64,000 nucleotides of DNA from CAYYDE01 sp964470525 (GTDB lineage: Bacteria > Patescibacteriota > Gracilibacteria > BD1-5 > UBA6164), in NCBI GenBank assembly GCA_964470525.1, contig CAYYDE010000005.1, forward strand, positions 79,990 to 143,989, written 5' to 3'. This document shows, one piece after another, positions 21,131 through 31,566 of the stretch; the stretch's first letter is position 1, and each line of letters starts with the position of its first letter. The position numbers and the translations under genes were made by a program. The notes beneath the pieces are model-generated. The model worked only from the letters and a program-made list of their open reading frames with translations, did not search any database and was not told the origin of the DNA.

Positions 21131-22252
21131 ATGAATTACCAAGAAGTAAAAAAAGTGAGCTTATGAGAAAAAATTAAATCTGCTCTTATTGGAATAATTG
21201 TATGACCAATTCTTGTATTTGTTTCAATTTATTTTCTTGCTGCAAATGAATTTCGTGCTGTTGAAAGAAGTAAAGCAATTATTGAATGAGAAAAAATTGT
21301 AACTGAAATAGACGTTGCAAATCCTTCTTCTGAAAATAATAATACTTATATTTATACAAAATGAAAAGTTCAAAGTTCAAGCATTACTGAGTCTGATTTT
21401 CAATTTAATACTGATGCTGTAGTACTTGATAGAACAGTAAGAATGTATCAATGGAAAGAAACTGCTCAAACACAAACAGAAGAACATCTTGGATGAAGTC
21501 AAACAGAAACAACAACCTACACATATAGTAAAGAATGGTCTGCGTTTCCTATAGATTCAAGTGATTTTAATCAAGCTCAAACCTATCAAAACCCTAAAAA
21601 TTGGGCTTTTGAATCTCAAAGACAATACGCGCAAAATATCCAACTTGGAAACTTTGGAGTTTCTGAAAGTCTACAACATAGATTTCCAACTCCTGAATCA
21701 TTGAAATTAGCATCAGAATATCAAAATCTTTTACACACAGGAAGTTTGGTTGAAAATATGATTTTTATTGGGAATGATATAAATAATCCTGAGATCTGAG
21801 ATCTTCAAATTTCATATTCTTATCTTCCAATTGATAGTACACTCAGTATTCTTGGAGGACAAAGAGATGATACACTCCTTGATATTTTCTTATTAAAAAA
21901 CTGACAAGATATTACTGAAGTAAGATATGGAAATGTGTCTTCTCAAGAAATATTTCAATCAATGAAAGATGAAAATACATTGACTACTTGGATTTGGAGA
22001 TGAGGATTGACATTACTTATGTTCTTATGATTTAACCTCTTTCTTTCAATTCTTCCAACACTTTGAAGTATTGTCCCTATGATAGGAAGAATTGCTCAAG
22101 TTTGAGTTGCACTTTTAGCTCTTTTAGCAACAATTGCTGTTGCTGGAACAACAATTGCCGTTGCTTGGTTTTTGGCTCGTCCTATTGTTTCTTTAATAAT
22201 TATTGCAATTCTTATAGGAAGCTTTATTGCATTTAAAAAATATAAAAAATAG
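21131..22252 (+). CDS. TMEM43-family membrane protein
   Basis: 373 aa. One N-terminal transmembrane helix (about 18-40), a large extracytoplasmic domain with MYQWKETAQTQT and WSAFPIDSSDF, and three to four C-terminal helices (about 290-368). This layout, with the YQWxE and W-F-ID segments, matches the TMEM43/LUMA family (DUF1625) found in some bacteria and animals. The molecular function is not established. TAG stop. Followed 20 bp later by the PAP2 gene, so probably an operon from 20651. Confidence 0.78.
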
Positions 22253-22272
22253 TCTTTAATTTTAAAAAAAAT

Positions 22273-22875
22273 ATGATGTTTTTTGAAACTCTTCATCGTG
22301 AAATAAATATTCCTGGTCTTGAATTTTTCAATAGTTTTACCGAGAATGAAATTTTAGCAAATCTGATTTTCTATATGGCAGATATGCCGATATTTATCAT
22401 TCCTCTCTTTTTAGTTGGAGCTTGGATTTATTATAATTTTAAAAAAGATCCTCAACAAAAACAGCATCTTTTGTTCATATTTTACTCAATGTGTCTTGCT
22501 ATTCTTGTAAGTATCTTCATTCAACAATTTGTAAGTATAGATCGTCCTGAAACAAGTATTGAAAATGCAAATAGATTGATTTTAGAACATATTCCTGATG
22601 CTTCTTTTCCAAGTGATCATGCAAGTGTGGCTTTATGATTTCTCGCTGGATTGTGGTTATTTGGTTTTAGAAAATTTGCAATCATCATTACTCCATTTTT
22701 TATATTTATGCTTCTTTCAAGGATTGCTGGATGACTTCATTGGCCTTTTGATATCATTGTTGGAAGTTTGGTATGAATTTGAAGTGCATTTTGTATTTAC
22801 AAATCTCAAAATATGTATATATTGAAAAAAACAAATCAATGTATATTAAAAATTGCATGATATTTCAAATTATAA
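22273..22875 (+). CDS. PAP2-family membrane phosphatase
   Basis: 200 aa, about five helices. The three acid-phosphatase motifs are present: SIDRPETS (a short C1 motif), FPSDHAS near residue 113 and SRIAGGLHWPFDIIVG near 150, with catalytic His residues. It probably removes phosphate from undecaprenyl pyrophosphate or another lipid, which suits the next gene, murG. The frame continues through TGA at ALGFLAG to the true stop at 22873. The gap to murG is 15 bp. Confidence 0.88.
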
Positions 22876-22890
22876 TTTACCCGTTTTTGT

Positions 22891-23925
22891 ATGAAAAAAA
22901 TTGCACTTACTGCTGGATGAACAGGATGACATATTTTTCCTTTGTTGGCACTCTATAATTTTCTGAAACATCAAAAAGATTTAGATTTTATCTGGTTTGG
23001 AGACCAAGATGGATTAGAAGCTGAAGTGGCTGAACAAAATCACATTGCTTTTGAGCATATTCCATCATGAAAGATTAGACGTTATTTTGATTGGAGAAAT
23101 TTTTATGAACCAACAAAAAATATTTCATGAATTATTTGGTGAATATATTACATTTTAAAATATGATATTGACATCATTTTTTCAAAAGGTTGATATGTTT
23201 GACTTCCTTTATGTATTGCCTGATTTTTACTCAGAAAAAAAATATACATTCATGAATCAGACACGACATGAGGTCTTGCAAATACGATTATATCAAAGTT
23301 AGCAACAAAAGTATTTTATTCTTTTGAAAATGAAAAAATTGACAATAAAAAATATTTTCTCGTTGGACAAATTCTCAATCCTGAACTTTTAGGAAATGTA
23401 AATAAAGAACAAATATCAGAAGAAAATGAAAGACTTGAAGTGCTTGTCATCGCTGGAAGTCAAGGTTCAACAACCATTTTTGAAAATCTCAAAAGTATTC
23501 TCAACAATCTCATTGATATAGATTTTACCATTATTTTATGAGAAAAAAATCTCCATTTTCGTGAAGATTTTGAAAAATTTTGAAATGTAAAACTCTATGA
23601 TTTTCTCTCTCAAGAAGAGCTTGGAAAAATCTATGAAACAACTGATATTGCTCTCACAAGAGCTGGAGCGACGACACTTTGGGAACTGTATTTTTTTGGA
23701 ATTCATTCTATCATCATACCTCTCAAATCTGCCGCACAAAACCATCAAGAAACAAACGCAATATACTTTCAACAACAATTTTGAAGCGATGTTTTAGATG
23801 AAGATGGTCGTCTCAATCTCGAAATTTTTAGACTTCTGAGTAAATATAAAGATCTCAGAAAAGCAAAACTCAACTTGAAACATTTTTTCTACGCTTTGGA
23901 AAAAATAAAAGAAGAAATTTTATAA
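22891..23925 (+). CDS. murG: MurG-type UDP-GlcNAc transferase
   Basis: Makes lipid II from lipid I at the inner membrane face. Glycine loop TAGGTGGHIFP at residues 7-17, where G10 and G13 are TGA; FSKGGYVGLP and IHESDTTGGLAN are the usual core motifs (HExN-like segment degenerate). The donor-site pattern LTRAGATTLWEL is close to the family's xRAGAxTxxEL, and AAQNHQETNA follows. 344 aa, normal. The stop lies inside the terminator hairpin. Confidence 0.93.
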
Positions 23926-23945
23926 AATTTCTTCTTTTATTTTTT
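23911..23945 (+). terminator. Terminator of murG
   Basis: GAAGAAATTTTATAAAATTTCTTC perfect palindrome containing the TAA, then a T-rich run. Confidence 0.85.
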
Positions 23946-23960
23946 ATTCATTATAAAATC

Positions 23961-23989
23961 AAAAAAAGAAGCTTACGCTTCTTTTTTTT
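23961..23989 (-). terminator. Terminator of pnp
   Basis: AAAGAAGC-TTAC-GCTTCTTT stem with flanking A and T runs. The loop carries the pnp stop codon. Confidence 0.8.
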
Positions 23990-26186
23990 CTTCAACTTTC
24001 ACTTCTTCAACTTTTGGTGGAGTTGGAAGTGGATCAAATTTTCTTTTGAGTCCAATTCTTCATTTTTCTTTGTTTACTTCAATAACTTCAAACTCTACTT
24101 CTTCTCATTCTTTGACAATATCTGTAATATTTACGACACGAGTAGCAGCCAGTTTTGAGATATGAATCATTCCAGATTTTCCATTAAATTCGACAATTGC
24201 ACCAGTTCCATCAATAATTTTTACTACTTTTCCAATTCCTTTATATCCAACTTCTGGTTCCCAAACCATTGCTGCTATTTCTGCAACAGCTTTGCTTCAT
24301 CCAATCTGATCTTTTGCAGTAACAGTTGTATTTCCGTCTTCTGCAATTGAGATTTTCACACTGTATTCTTTTTCCATTCTTTGAACATTTTCTCCTCATT
24401 TTCCAATTACTTCTCTAATTTTTTCCACTGGTACAAATACATTCATAATCAGTGGTGCATACGGAGAAAGATTTGGAGCAACATTTGGTTGAACTTTGAG
24501 CATTTCTGCTAAAATAGTATCAATAGAATTGCGAGCTTGTTTGAAGGCTTTTTCAAATACTTCAAATGAAAGTCATTGAATTTTTACATCAAGTTGCATT
24601 GCCGTAATTCCAGTAGGAGTCATTGTTACTTTAAAATCCATATCTCATAAGAAATCTTCTTGTGCTTGAATATCTGAAAGTATTTTATAATTTCCAGTTG
24701 TCTCATCATAAATCATTCCCATTGCAATTCACGCAACTGGTGCTGAAATGGGAACTCATGCTTGCATAAGAGAAAGAGTTGATCCACAAACTGCAGCCAT
24801 AGAACTTGACCCATTACAAGTAAATGTTTCTGAAACGACTCTCATCATATATGGAAACTCTGTTTCACTTGGTAAAACAGCTTCTAAAGCACGTTCAGCA
24901 AGTTTTCCATGTCATACTTCTCTTCTCCCAACTCCTCTGAGCATTCTCACTTCTCCCACAGAAAATGGAGGAAAATTATAGTGATGAATATATCTTCTCG
25001 TAGTTTCTTCAAACATGTCATCAATAATTTGAATATCATCTGGTCATCCAAGAGTGGTAACTGATAAAATTTGAGTCATTCCTCTTTGAAATAATCCTGA
25101 TCCATGAACCCTTGGAAGCAGTCCTGTTTCACATTTCAATGGTCTCACTTCATCAAGTTTTCTTAAATCAAGTCTTTTTTCGTTTTCTAAAATATTTTTT
25201 CTCATTCCTTTTTTTACTCTCTTATACACCATTTCTCCAAGAGAACTCACATCAAAATCAAATGTCTCCATATTTTCTTCATTGATTCAAAAATGTTCTT
25301 TTACTTGTGATTCAAGTGTATCAAGAGCATATTGAAATTCTTTTTTTCAAAGTCCATAAAGCACTTCAAGTTTTTCATCACTTAAAAATGCTTCAACTCT
25401 CTCATACACACTTTCATCAGGAAGATTGAAAAAACATTGTACTTCAGGAATACCAAATTGTTTTTTATATGCTGTCATAAACTCATTTTGTGCCTGACAC
25501 ATTTCTTTAATAATTCCAAAAGCAAACTCAAGAGCTTTCATCATGATTTCAGTCGAAACTTGTTTTGCACTTGATTCTACCATAGTAATAGCATCAGAAG
25601 TTCCTGCTACAAGGAGATTGATTTTTGCTGTTTGTTCTTGTTCAAACGTTGGATCAAATACAAAATTTCATGCATCATCTCCCACAATTCTTACTCATGC
25701 AACTGGTCCTTCAAAAGGTGCTCCAGACATCAAAAGAGCCAAAGAAGCTCCAGTAATTCCATAAAATCCCAAATCTGATTCATTTGATGAAGAAAGTGCT
25801 GTTGCAATAATTTGTGTATCGTTAATAAATCATTTCGGAAACATTGGACGAATTGGTCTATCAATAAGTCTTGAAGTCAAAACTGAAGCTTCGCTTGGTC
25901 TTCCTTCCCTTTTCATAAATCTATTTCCACCAATTTTTCCTGTTGCATAAAACTTTTCCACATAATCCACAACCAAAGGAAAAAAGTCTGCTTTTTCATT
26001 TACTCCAGATTGTTTTACTCCAGCTGTTACAAAAAGTACATTTCCATATTCATCACTCAAAGTCACTGCTCCATCTGCAAGAAGTCCAAATTTTCCTGCT
26101 TCAAAAGTAATGTTTTTTCCACCAACTGAAAATGTTTGTTTCAATGGTTGAATCTGTACAGCATTTTTATCTGATAATCAAATCAT
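23973..26186 (-). CDS. pnp: Polyribonucleotide nucleotidyltransferase (PNPase)
   Basis: 3'-5' phosphorolytic RNA decay. 737 aa: first RNase PH core (GGKNITFEAGKFGLLADGAV, RPSEASVLTSRLIDRPIRPMF), helical linker, second core (RRYIHHYNFPPFSVGE, GVGRREVGHG, PYMMRVVSET, GSSSMAAVCGSTL), KH domain near 585 (VIGKGGENVQ) and S1 domain near 640-710, then a Lys/Glu-rich tail. Start ATG 26186 (MIGLSDKN) lies 14 codons upstream of the first TTG and aligns better. Complete, with normal domain order. Confidence 0.96.
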
Positions 26187-26317
26187 ACAAAATATTTAAT
26201 AAAATAAATCTTTTGCAAAAAACAATAAAATATTTCAATAAAAAATATTTTTTCACTCAAATATTTCATCATTTATTTACAAAATTAGAGCAATTATATG
26301 CATAAAAACGATTTTGC

Positions 26318-26353
26318 AAAGAAAAAAGGCAAATAATGTTTTTGCCTTTTTTA
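26318..26353. terminator. Hairpin terminator downstream of ABC ATPase gene
   Basis: AAAAAAGGCAAA / TTTTTGCCTTTTTT inverted repeat next to the stop of the 26351 gene; T-rich on both strands. Confidence 0.75.
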
Positions 26354-27055
26354 CCCACTTACTTTTTCAATAAAAAATTCTTCTAATGGTTTTTTTAAAT
26401 CTTTGATTTTCATAGATTCAACTACAATTTTTCATTTATGAATAATACTAAATTTATCACAAATACTTTCTACATCAGCCAAAATATGAGTGTTAAAAAA
26501 AATTGTTGTTCCTTCATCTCTGAGTTCTACGAGTAAATCTTTAATCAGTTTTCTCCCAATTGGATCCAATCCTGACATCGGTTCATCAAGAAATAAAAGT
26601 TTTGGTTTGTTAATAATGGATTGAGCTAAACCGATTCTTTGAAGCATTCATTTTGAATATGCATGAAGATAGGTATCTCCAGCATGTTGAAGTCATACTT
26701 TTTGCAGCAAAAATTCAACTCTTTGATCTCAATCTGCTCATTTCAGTCAAAAAAAACTTCCATTGAATTGTAAAAATTCTCTTCCGGTTAAATATTTATA
26801 GAGATACGTATTTTCTGGCATAAATCAGATTTTTTTCTTTGCTTCCACTCATAAACCTGCTCATCCAAATACCGAAATACTTCCACTATCTGGCACTAAA
26901 AGTCCCATAATAGCTTTCATAGTAGTGGTTTTTCCTGCTCCATTTGGTCATAAAAATCCATAAATTTCTCATTCTAATACTTCAAAATGCACTTCTTGAA
27001 GCACTTGGTTGTTTCCAAGTTGTTTTGAGATTTTATTTACTTCTAATATTTTCAT
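26351..27055 (-). CDS. ABC transporter ATP-binding protein
   Basis: 234 aa. Walker A GFLGPNGAGKTTT near 37-49, a Q-loop replaced by IGFMPENTYLY (the MPE form of CcmA/NatA/YhaQ-type exporters), signature YSKGMLQRIGLAQ (S-K-G in place of SGG), Walker B KLLFLDEPMSGLDP and switch His in FFNTHIL. Probably part of a DrrA/NatA-type exporter. No permease gene is adjacent, so the substrate and partner are unknown. Reads through several TGA glycines. Confidence 0.9.
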
Positions 27056-27267
27056 ATCATATATTTCAAAAAATAATTTTCTTTTCATTACTATAAAAAA
27101 AAAAAAGAAAAAAACAAGCTTGAAATTTCAAAATATTTTTTTATACTATAAGTGATTTTAGGTGAGTTTTCTAAAATACTCTTGAAATACTGAAACTCCC
27201 TCTTGAACAAAACACAACAAAAAAAAACGAAAAAGAGGAACTTTAATATTATTTAATACATTATTTT

Positions 27268-27813
27268 ATGTTAGAAAAAACCAGTGACTGAATTAAAAAA
27301 TCTCTTTCTCATCTTGAATGAGAATTCTCAAAACTTCAAGCAGGAAGAGCAAATCCTGCCATGGTAGAAGATATAAGAGTCGAGAGTTATGGAAGTCTTC
27401 AACCTCTTAAAAATGTTGCTTCTGTGAACTTGATGGATTCACAAACTCTTTCTATTCAACCTTGGGATAGAAGTCAAATTCATGCAATTGCAAAAGCAAT
27501 TACTGATGCTGGAACTGGTCTCAATCCTCAATCTATGGCTGATAGCGTGATGATAAAAGTCCCAGCTCTTACAGAAGAAAGAAGAAAAGATCTTGCAAAA
27601 ATTGCAAAAAAACTTTCAGAAGATGCAAAAGTTTCTGTGAGAAATGCGAGACAAGAGAGTCTCAAAGATATCAAAAAAGCAAAAGATGAAAAAACCATCA
27701 CCGAAGATGATGTAAAATCATATGAATCAGATTTACAAAAATTGGTGGATGATGCAAATAAAAAAATTGATGAAATGACAAAGAAAAAAGAAGAAGACAT
27801 CATGAAAATATAA
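27268..27813 (+). CDS. frr: Ribosome recycling factor
   Basis: Splits post-termination ribosomes with EF-G. 181 aa. LQAGRANPAMVEDIRVESYGS is the typical N-terminal segment; WDRSQIHAIAKAI, LNPQSMADSVMIKVPALTEERRKDL and the coiled-coil VSVRNAR complete the fold. The first 31 codons include two TGA glycines, so standard code would start it too late at 27361. It precedes rpmG and efp on the same strand. Confidence 0.95.
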
Positions 27814-27887
27814 GAAAATGCAAAATAAATTTGTATTTTCAAAAAAATCTATATAATCTCTCAGTATTTATTTATAATTATTTTATT

Positions 27888-28067
27888 ATGGCAAAAGGGA
27901 AAAGAACATTTGTTGGTTTTTACTCTGAAGAAACTGGAAACTTAGTACATATTACTAATATCAACAAAAAGAATTTTGGTCCAGGAGAAAAACTTACTCT
28001 TAGAAAGTATAACAAAGTAACAAAAAAACACGAAGTGTTAAAAATGAAAGAAATTAAAAAAGGGTAA
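27888..28067 (+). CDS. rpmG: Ribosomal protein bL33
   Basis: 59 aa, MAKGKRTFVGFYSEETGN followed by an INKKNFGPGEKLTLRKYNKVTKKHEVL core. The two CxxC pairs of zinc-binding L33 are absent, so it is the zinc-free form. All glycines are GGN. TATAAT at 27852-27857 is a probable -10. The ATG at 27888 fits, and a longer frame from 27831 is leader. Confidence 0.88.
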   Translation: MAKGKRTFVGFYSEETGNLVHITNINKKNFGPGEKLTLRKYNKVTKKHEVLKMKEIKKG

Positions 28068-28075
28068 TTCCAAAA

Positions 28076-28112
28076 TAAAGAGTCCAACTTTGAAAAGGGC
28101 TCTTGTTTTTCG
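28076..28112 (+). terminator. Terminator between rpmG and efp
   Basis: AAGAGTCC / GGGCTCTT imperfect stem (one G-U pair) followed by GTTTTT. Confidence 0.6.
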
Positions 28113-28137
28113 ATGTATTTTCTAATAATAAAAAACT

Positions 28138-28701
28138 ATGAAAACAGCTTTTGAATCAAAACCAGGTACGGTTTTAAAAATTGATGGAGAACTTATGTTC
28201 GTTACAAAATACGAATACCATAGAGCTGGAAGAGGTTCTACTACTATTAAAATGAGATTAAAAAATCTTTTATCAGGAGGAACAACTGACAGAACTTTCA
28301 ATGGTGAAGACAAAATGGAAGATGTCACTCTTGATAGATCAAGATTTGATTATCTCTATGAAGCAGGTTGAGTATATGCTTTTATGAGCCAAACAACATA
28401 CGAACAAATCGAACTCGATGATGAAACAATTGGAGATATGAAATATTTTCTTATCGAAGGTATGAATGTAGATATTCAACAATACGAAGGAAAATTTATC
28501 GGGCTTGTACTTCCAACAAATGTGAAACTCACTATTGCTGAGTGTGATCCATGAGTAAAAGGAAACACAGCTGATGGAAAAATCACAAAAGATGCTGTTA
28601 CAAATACTGGTCTCACTTTAAAAGTTCCTGGATTTATTGAAGCTGGTGAAGATATTATTGTGAATACTGAAACGTATGAATACATGGAAAGAGCGAAATA
28701 A
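28138..28701 (+). CDS. efp: Elongation factor P, arginine-type
   Basis: Relieves ribosome stalling at proline stretches. 187 aa, three beta-barrel domains. The KOW-domain loop reads HRAGRGSTTIKM, so the residue to be modified is Arg32 rather than the lysine of E. coli (KPGKG). Arg32 EF-P is the substrate of the rhamnosyltransferase EarP, and an EarP-like gene lies at 32879. The OB domains contain KVPGFIEAGEDIIVNTETYEYMER, the standard C-terminus. Two TGA glycines. Strong terminator downstream. Confidence 0.95.
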
Positions 28702-28713
28702 TCTCTTCCCTAT

Positions 28714-28746
28714 GAAAAAACCTCTCAGAAATGAGAGGTTTTTTTG
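28714..28746 (+). terminator. Terminator of efp
   Basis: AACCTCTCA-GAAA-TGAGAGGTT stem and T7. Confidence 0.9.
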
Positions 28747-28815
28747 TTTATTTTATTGTAATTTGAACCATACTATAAACACTTATAAAAAAAGATATTT
28801 AGAACACTTTTTTTA

Positions 28816-28843
28816 TTGACTTACTTTTAATATATGCTATCAT
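28816..28843 (+). promoter_or_regulatory. Promoter of the second pseudopilin gene
   Basis: TTGACT (28816-28821), 16-bp spacer, extended -10 TGC-TATCAT (TATCAT at 28838-28843), 37 bp before the ATG. Confidence 0.6.
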
Positions 28844-28880
28844 TAATATAGTTTTATTTTATAACATTTTTTTAGCAATA

Positions 28881-29825
28881 ATGACCAAACAAAAAATACA
28901 GAAAAAAGAGTTTTGCAAAACTCTTTTCGGTAAAACGAGAGGTTTTACCTTGGTTGAACTTATTATCGTTATTACTATTCTTAGCATTTTATCAACAATA
29001 GCATTTATATCTTTTAAAAACTATTCTTGAAATGCCAGAGATGGAAATAGAATAACCACTTTATCCAATATCCAAAAATGACTTGATCTCTATCAAATAA
29101 AAACAAATAATTACCCTATTCCAGACAATATATATGGTACTTGAGTCTATCAAAATAATGGAGAAGAAATAGTACTCAACTATGTTGGATTTATAAATAA
29201 TACTATTGCACCAGCTATCAATATGAATACTGTTCCTCTCGATCCAATAGCAAACAGTAATTATATATATGGGACAAGTTACGATCAGAAATATTATCAA
29301 GTAGCTACTACTTTAGAAAATAATATTTCATATAGTATTTCCCAAATGAGCTATGCAAATTCTAGTTATAAAGCAAAAGTGAATGGAAATTATAAATGAC
29401 TCCTTCTGAAAAATAATACTATTTACAATATTCCTTCTCTGATTTTTAGCAATACATGAACTGTTATCTTAACTGGAAATGTATTCTTTGTTGCAAATAA
29501 TTCTAATAATCTTCCCTACTGAGTAGATAGAACTATATCTATACAAAACTCTGACTCTCAAAAAGTTTTACAACTCGTAACTGGAAAACCTTCTTTGAGT
29601 GTCACCTGAGTAACTATCCCTCAAACTACTTCAGAATTTGAAGAAAATAAAGAACTCTATTCCTCTCTCTGACATACACTCAATACGATTTGAAAAACTA
29701 TCTTTTGAGAAAAGTATGAATGAAACTTTATAGAAGATGAGGAAGAGAATCATAATCCATGAGAGGATTGTATTTTTTGAGAATGAAATACTTCTGGAAG
29801 TGTATTTTGAGAATGTTCTTTATAA
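28881..29825 (+). CDS. Pseudopilin-like secreted protein, paralogue of the LRR fusion
   Basis: 314 aa. A long leader (about 22 residues) before the prepilin motif RGFTLVELIIVITILSILST. Then DPIANSNYIYGTSYDQ, and a middle part sharing NYKG...NIPSL.F...V.FVA.N..NLPY with the protein at 3579. The C-terminal tail is acidic and ends GEDCIFGEGNTSGSVFGECSL, with two cysteines. No LRR. It is followed 25 bp later by a secreted collar-like protein, probably its partner. Function inferred only from the pilin fold. Confidence 0.8.
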
Positions 29826-29850
29826 AAATTTATTTTTTAATATTTTTACT

Positions 29851-30429
29851 ATGCTTAATATAAAAAAACAAAACCTAAGTAAATATTTACTCTCAACTGT
29901 TTTAATAGTTGGACTTACTACTTTATCTATCCAAGCTTGGAATGGATTAACAGCTTCTCCTTGAGATAAACTTGATTATCAAAAATGGAATGAACTTGTA
30001 GCAACTGTACAATCTGGAATTCCTTCTGGAGCTGTTATGGCATTTAATTTATCAGCTTGTCCAAGTTCATGGTCTGCTTATAATGATGCTGTTTGAAGAA
30101 CAATTATTTGAGTTGGAAATGGAGCTGGAAGTAATACTACTCTTTGAGATATTTGATGAGATAAAAGTGCTCCTGCTATCAATCTTGCAATGAACTTGAC
30201 TTTAAATGTTTCTAATGCTAATGCAGCTAATTTTATCCCTACAAATTGATCTACATTAGCAGCAGGAGATTCAACTGGAGTTTCAGCTGCTAGAATATAT
30301 TGAGATGGAAGCACTGCTCCTAATATTCCTCTACATGCTGGAACAATTACAGGAGGAGTAAGTGGTGGATGAACGGCACCAGATAATATGCAACCATATG
30401 TAGCTTTACTCTACTGTGTAAAAAATTAA
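29851..30429 (+). CDS. Secreted protein with tail-collar-like domain
   Basis: 192 aa. Signal peptide (LSTVLIVGLTTLSIQAWNG). The mature part has SGAVMAFNLSACPSSWS, VGRTIIGVGNGAG, GGDKSAP and the ending NMQPYVALLYCVKN. These match the phage tail-collar / receptor-tip domain pattern (GA(I/V)MAF..., P.GW, GR.I.G.G, NM.PY.AL.YC). Such domains also occur in bacterial cell-surface proteins. Co-transcribed with the pseudopilin at 28881. Likely a surface tip or receptor-binding protein; not part of a visible prophage. Confidence 0.72.
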
Positions 30430-30430
30430 A

Positions 30431-30463
30431 AAAATAAAGATGAATTCATCTTTATTTTTTTAA
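30431..30463. terminator. Bidirectional terminator
   Basis: AAATAAAGATGAATTCATCTTTATTT perfect palindrome between convergent genes. Confidence 0.85.
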
Positions 30464-30466
30464 TTT

Positions 30467-31549
30467 TTATTTCCCACTTTTCACTCTATTACAATTTTTA
30501 CACAGCATCTGGCAGTTTGATGCAATCGTTTTTCCTCCCTTACTCCAAGGAGTGATATGGTCGGCCTCCATTTCTGAAATTTCAAAATGTTTTTGACACG
30601 CGATACAAATTCCTTTTTGTCTTTCGTATGCTTCCCTTTTTTGTTTATCTGTAAACGCTCTGATACTGAGATATTTTTCTTTTCCAGTAATGAGATATGA
30701 ATAAATTCAAGATTTTTTCGTGACATCTTCGTCTTGCATAAGGTTTTGGATTTCTATTTCTAATTTTTTAGAATCAAAAGGTACATTTTTTGCTTCATTA
30801 TACAAAAGTCAAAAATCGACTCATTTCATTTCTCTTCTATAATTCGGAAAAATTATTTTTACCCAAGAAATCACACTTTGAAAATACTGCCATAATTCAC
30901 TTGCATTTTCATCGTGTTGGTGTTTTGCCATATAGCTTTCAATATTTCCCTCGCTGATCCAGTCAAGTGCGGTTTCTAGGTATTCTTGACGAATGCTTGA
31001 ACCTGTCAAATAGTCGTTTGCGATGTTGTATGCGGGGCAAGAAGTTTTTGAAAAATATCGTTTTGCGTCTGTGAGCCACGTACCGGTATAGATAGCGTTT
31101 CTGAGCTCTTGAGGAGTAAGTTTTTCTCCCGCGATATTAATCGTTTTGAACCAATCAAGTTTTTCTTTGTCGCTTCATTCACAAAAATACACCATAAGTT
31201 TGTAGTCAAGGATTTGGTTTTGTTCGGTGTCTGTGAGGTTGTGAAAGTATTGGTAGTCGATAGAAAATTTCCCATCCACATATTCACAAATACTAATACT
31301 TCTTTGTTGACCATCGAGCACTTCATAGCTTTGGTCTGCGTTTTTTACCCAGTACATCACGTTGAGTGGGAAGTTTTTGCGAACGGTTTGGATGACTGCG
31401 TCGCGTTGGGAGTCTTTGTAGACGAATTCTCTTTGGTATTTTGGACGGATGTTGAGGAGTCAATCGTATCCGGTGACTCATTCTTCTTGGTTGTTTTTGT
31501 AGTTTTTTGTAAGTTCTCTGATGGAGATTTCTTTGAGGTGGATTTTCAT
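30467..31549 (-). CDS. DUF262 protein with C-terminal HNH nuclease
   Basis: 360 aa. N-terminal DUF262/ParB-like domain: IRPKYQREFVY, then the hallmark VLDGQQRSISI near residue 77, then FKTINIAGEKLTPQELRNA. The C-terminal 50 residues are an HNH domain: CIACQKHFEISEMEADHITPWSKGGKT, NCQMLCKNCNRVKSGK, with Cys pairs and the catalytic His. This resembles GmrSD/SspE-type effectors, which cut DNA depending on modification. It is 17 bp downstream of a methyltransferase gene, so a two-gene restriction unit. GC content is higher than in neighbours, yet it uses TGA for glycine (e.g. FCEGSDK), so it comes from, or has adapted to, a code-25 host. Confidence 0.85.
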
Positions 31550-31566
31550 GGTGAGGTTTTTAGGAA

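Noticed and set aside
24748..25764. Plus-strand frames of 70-80 codons across pnp
   Set aside because: Antisense shadows of the complete PNPase gene.
29851..30429. Prophage remnant based on the tail-collar-like domain
   Set aside because: No other phage genes nearby, and the protein has a signal peptide and sits behind a pseudopilin.
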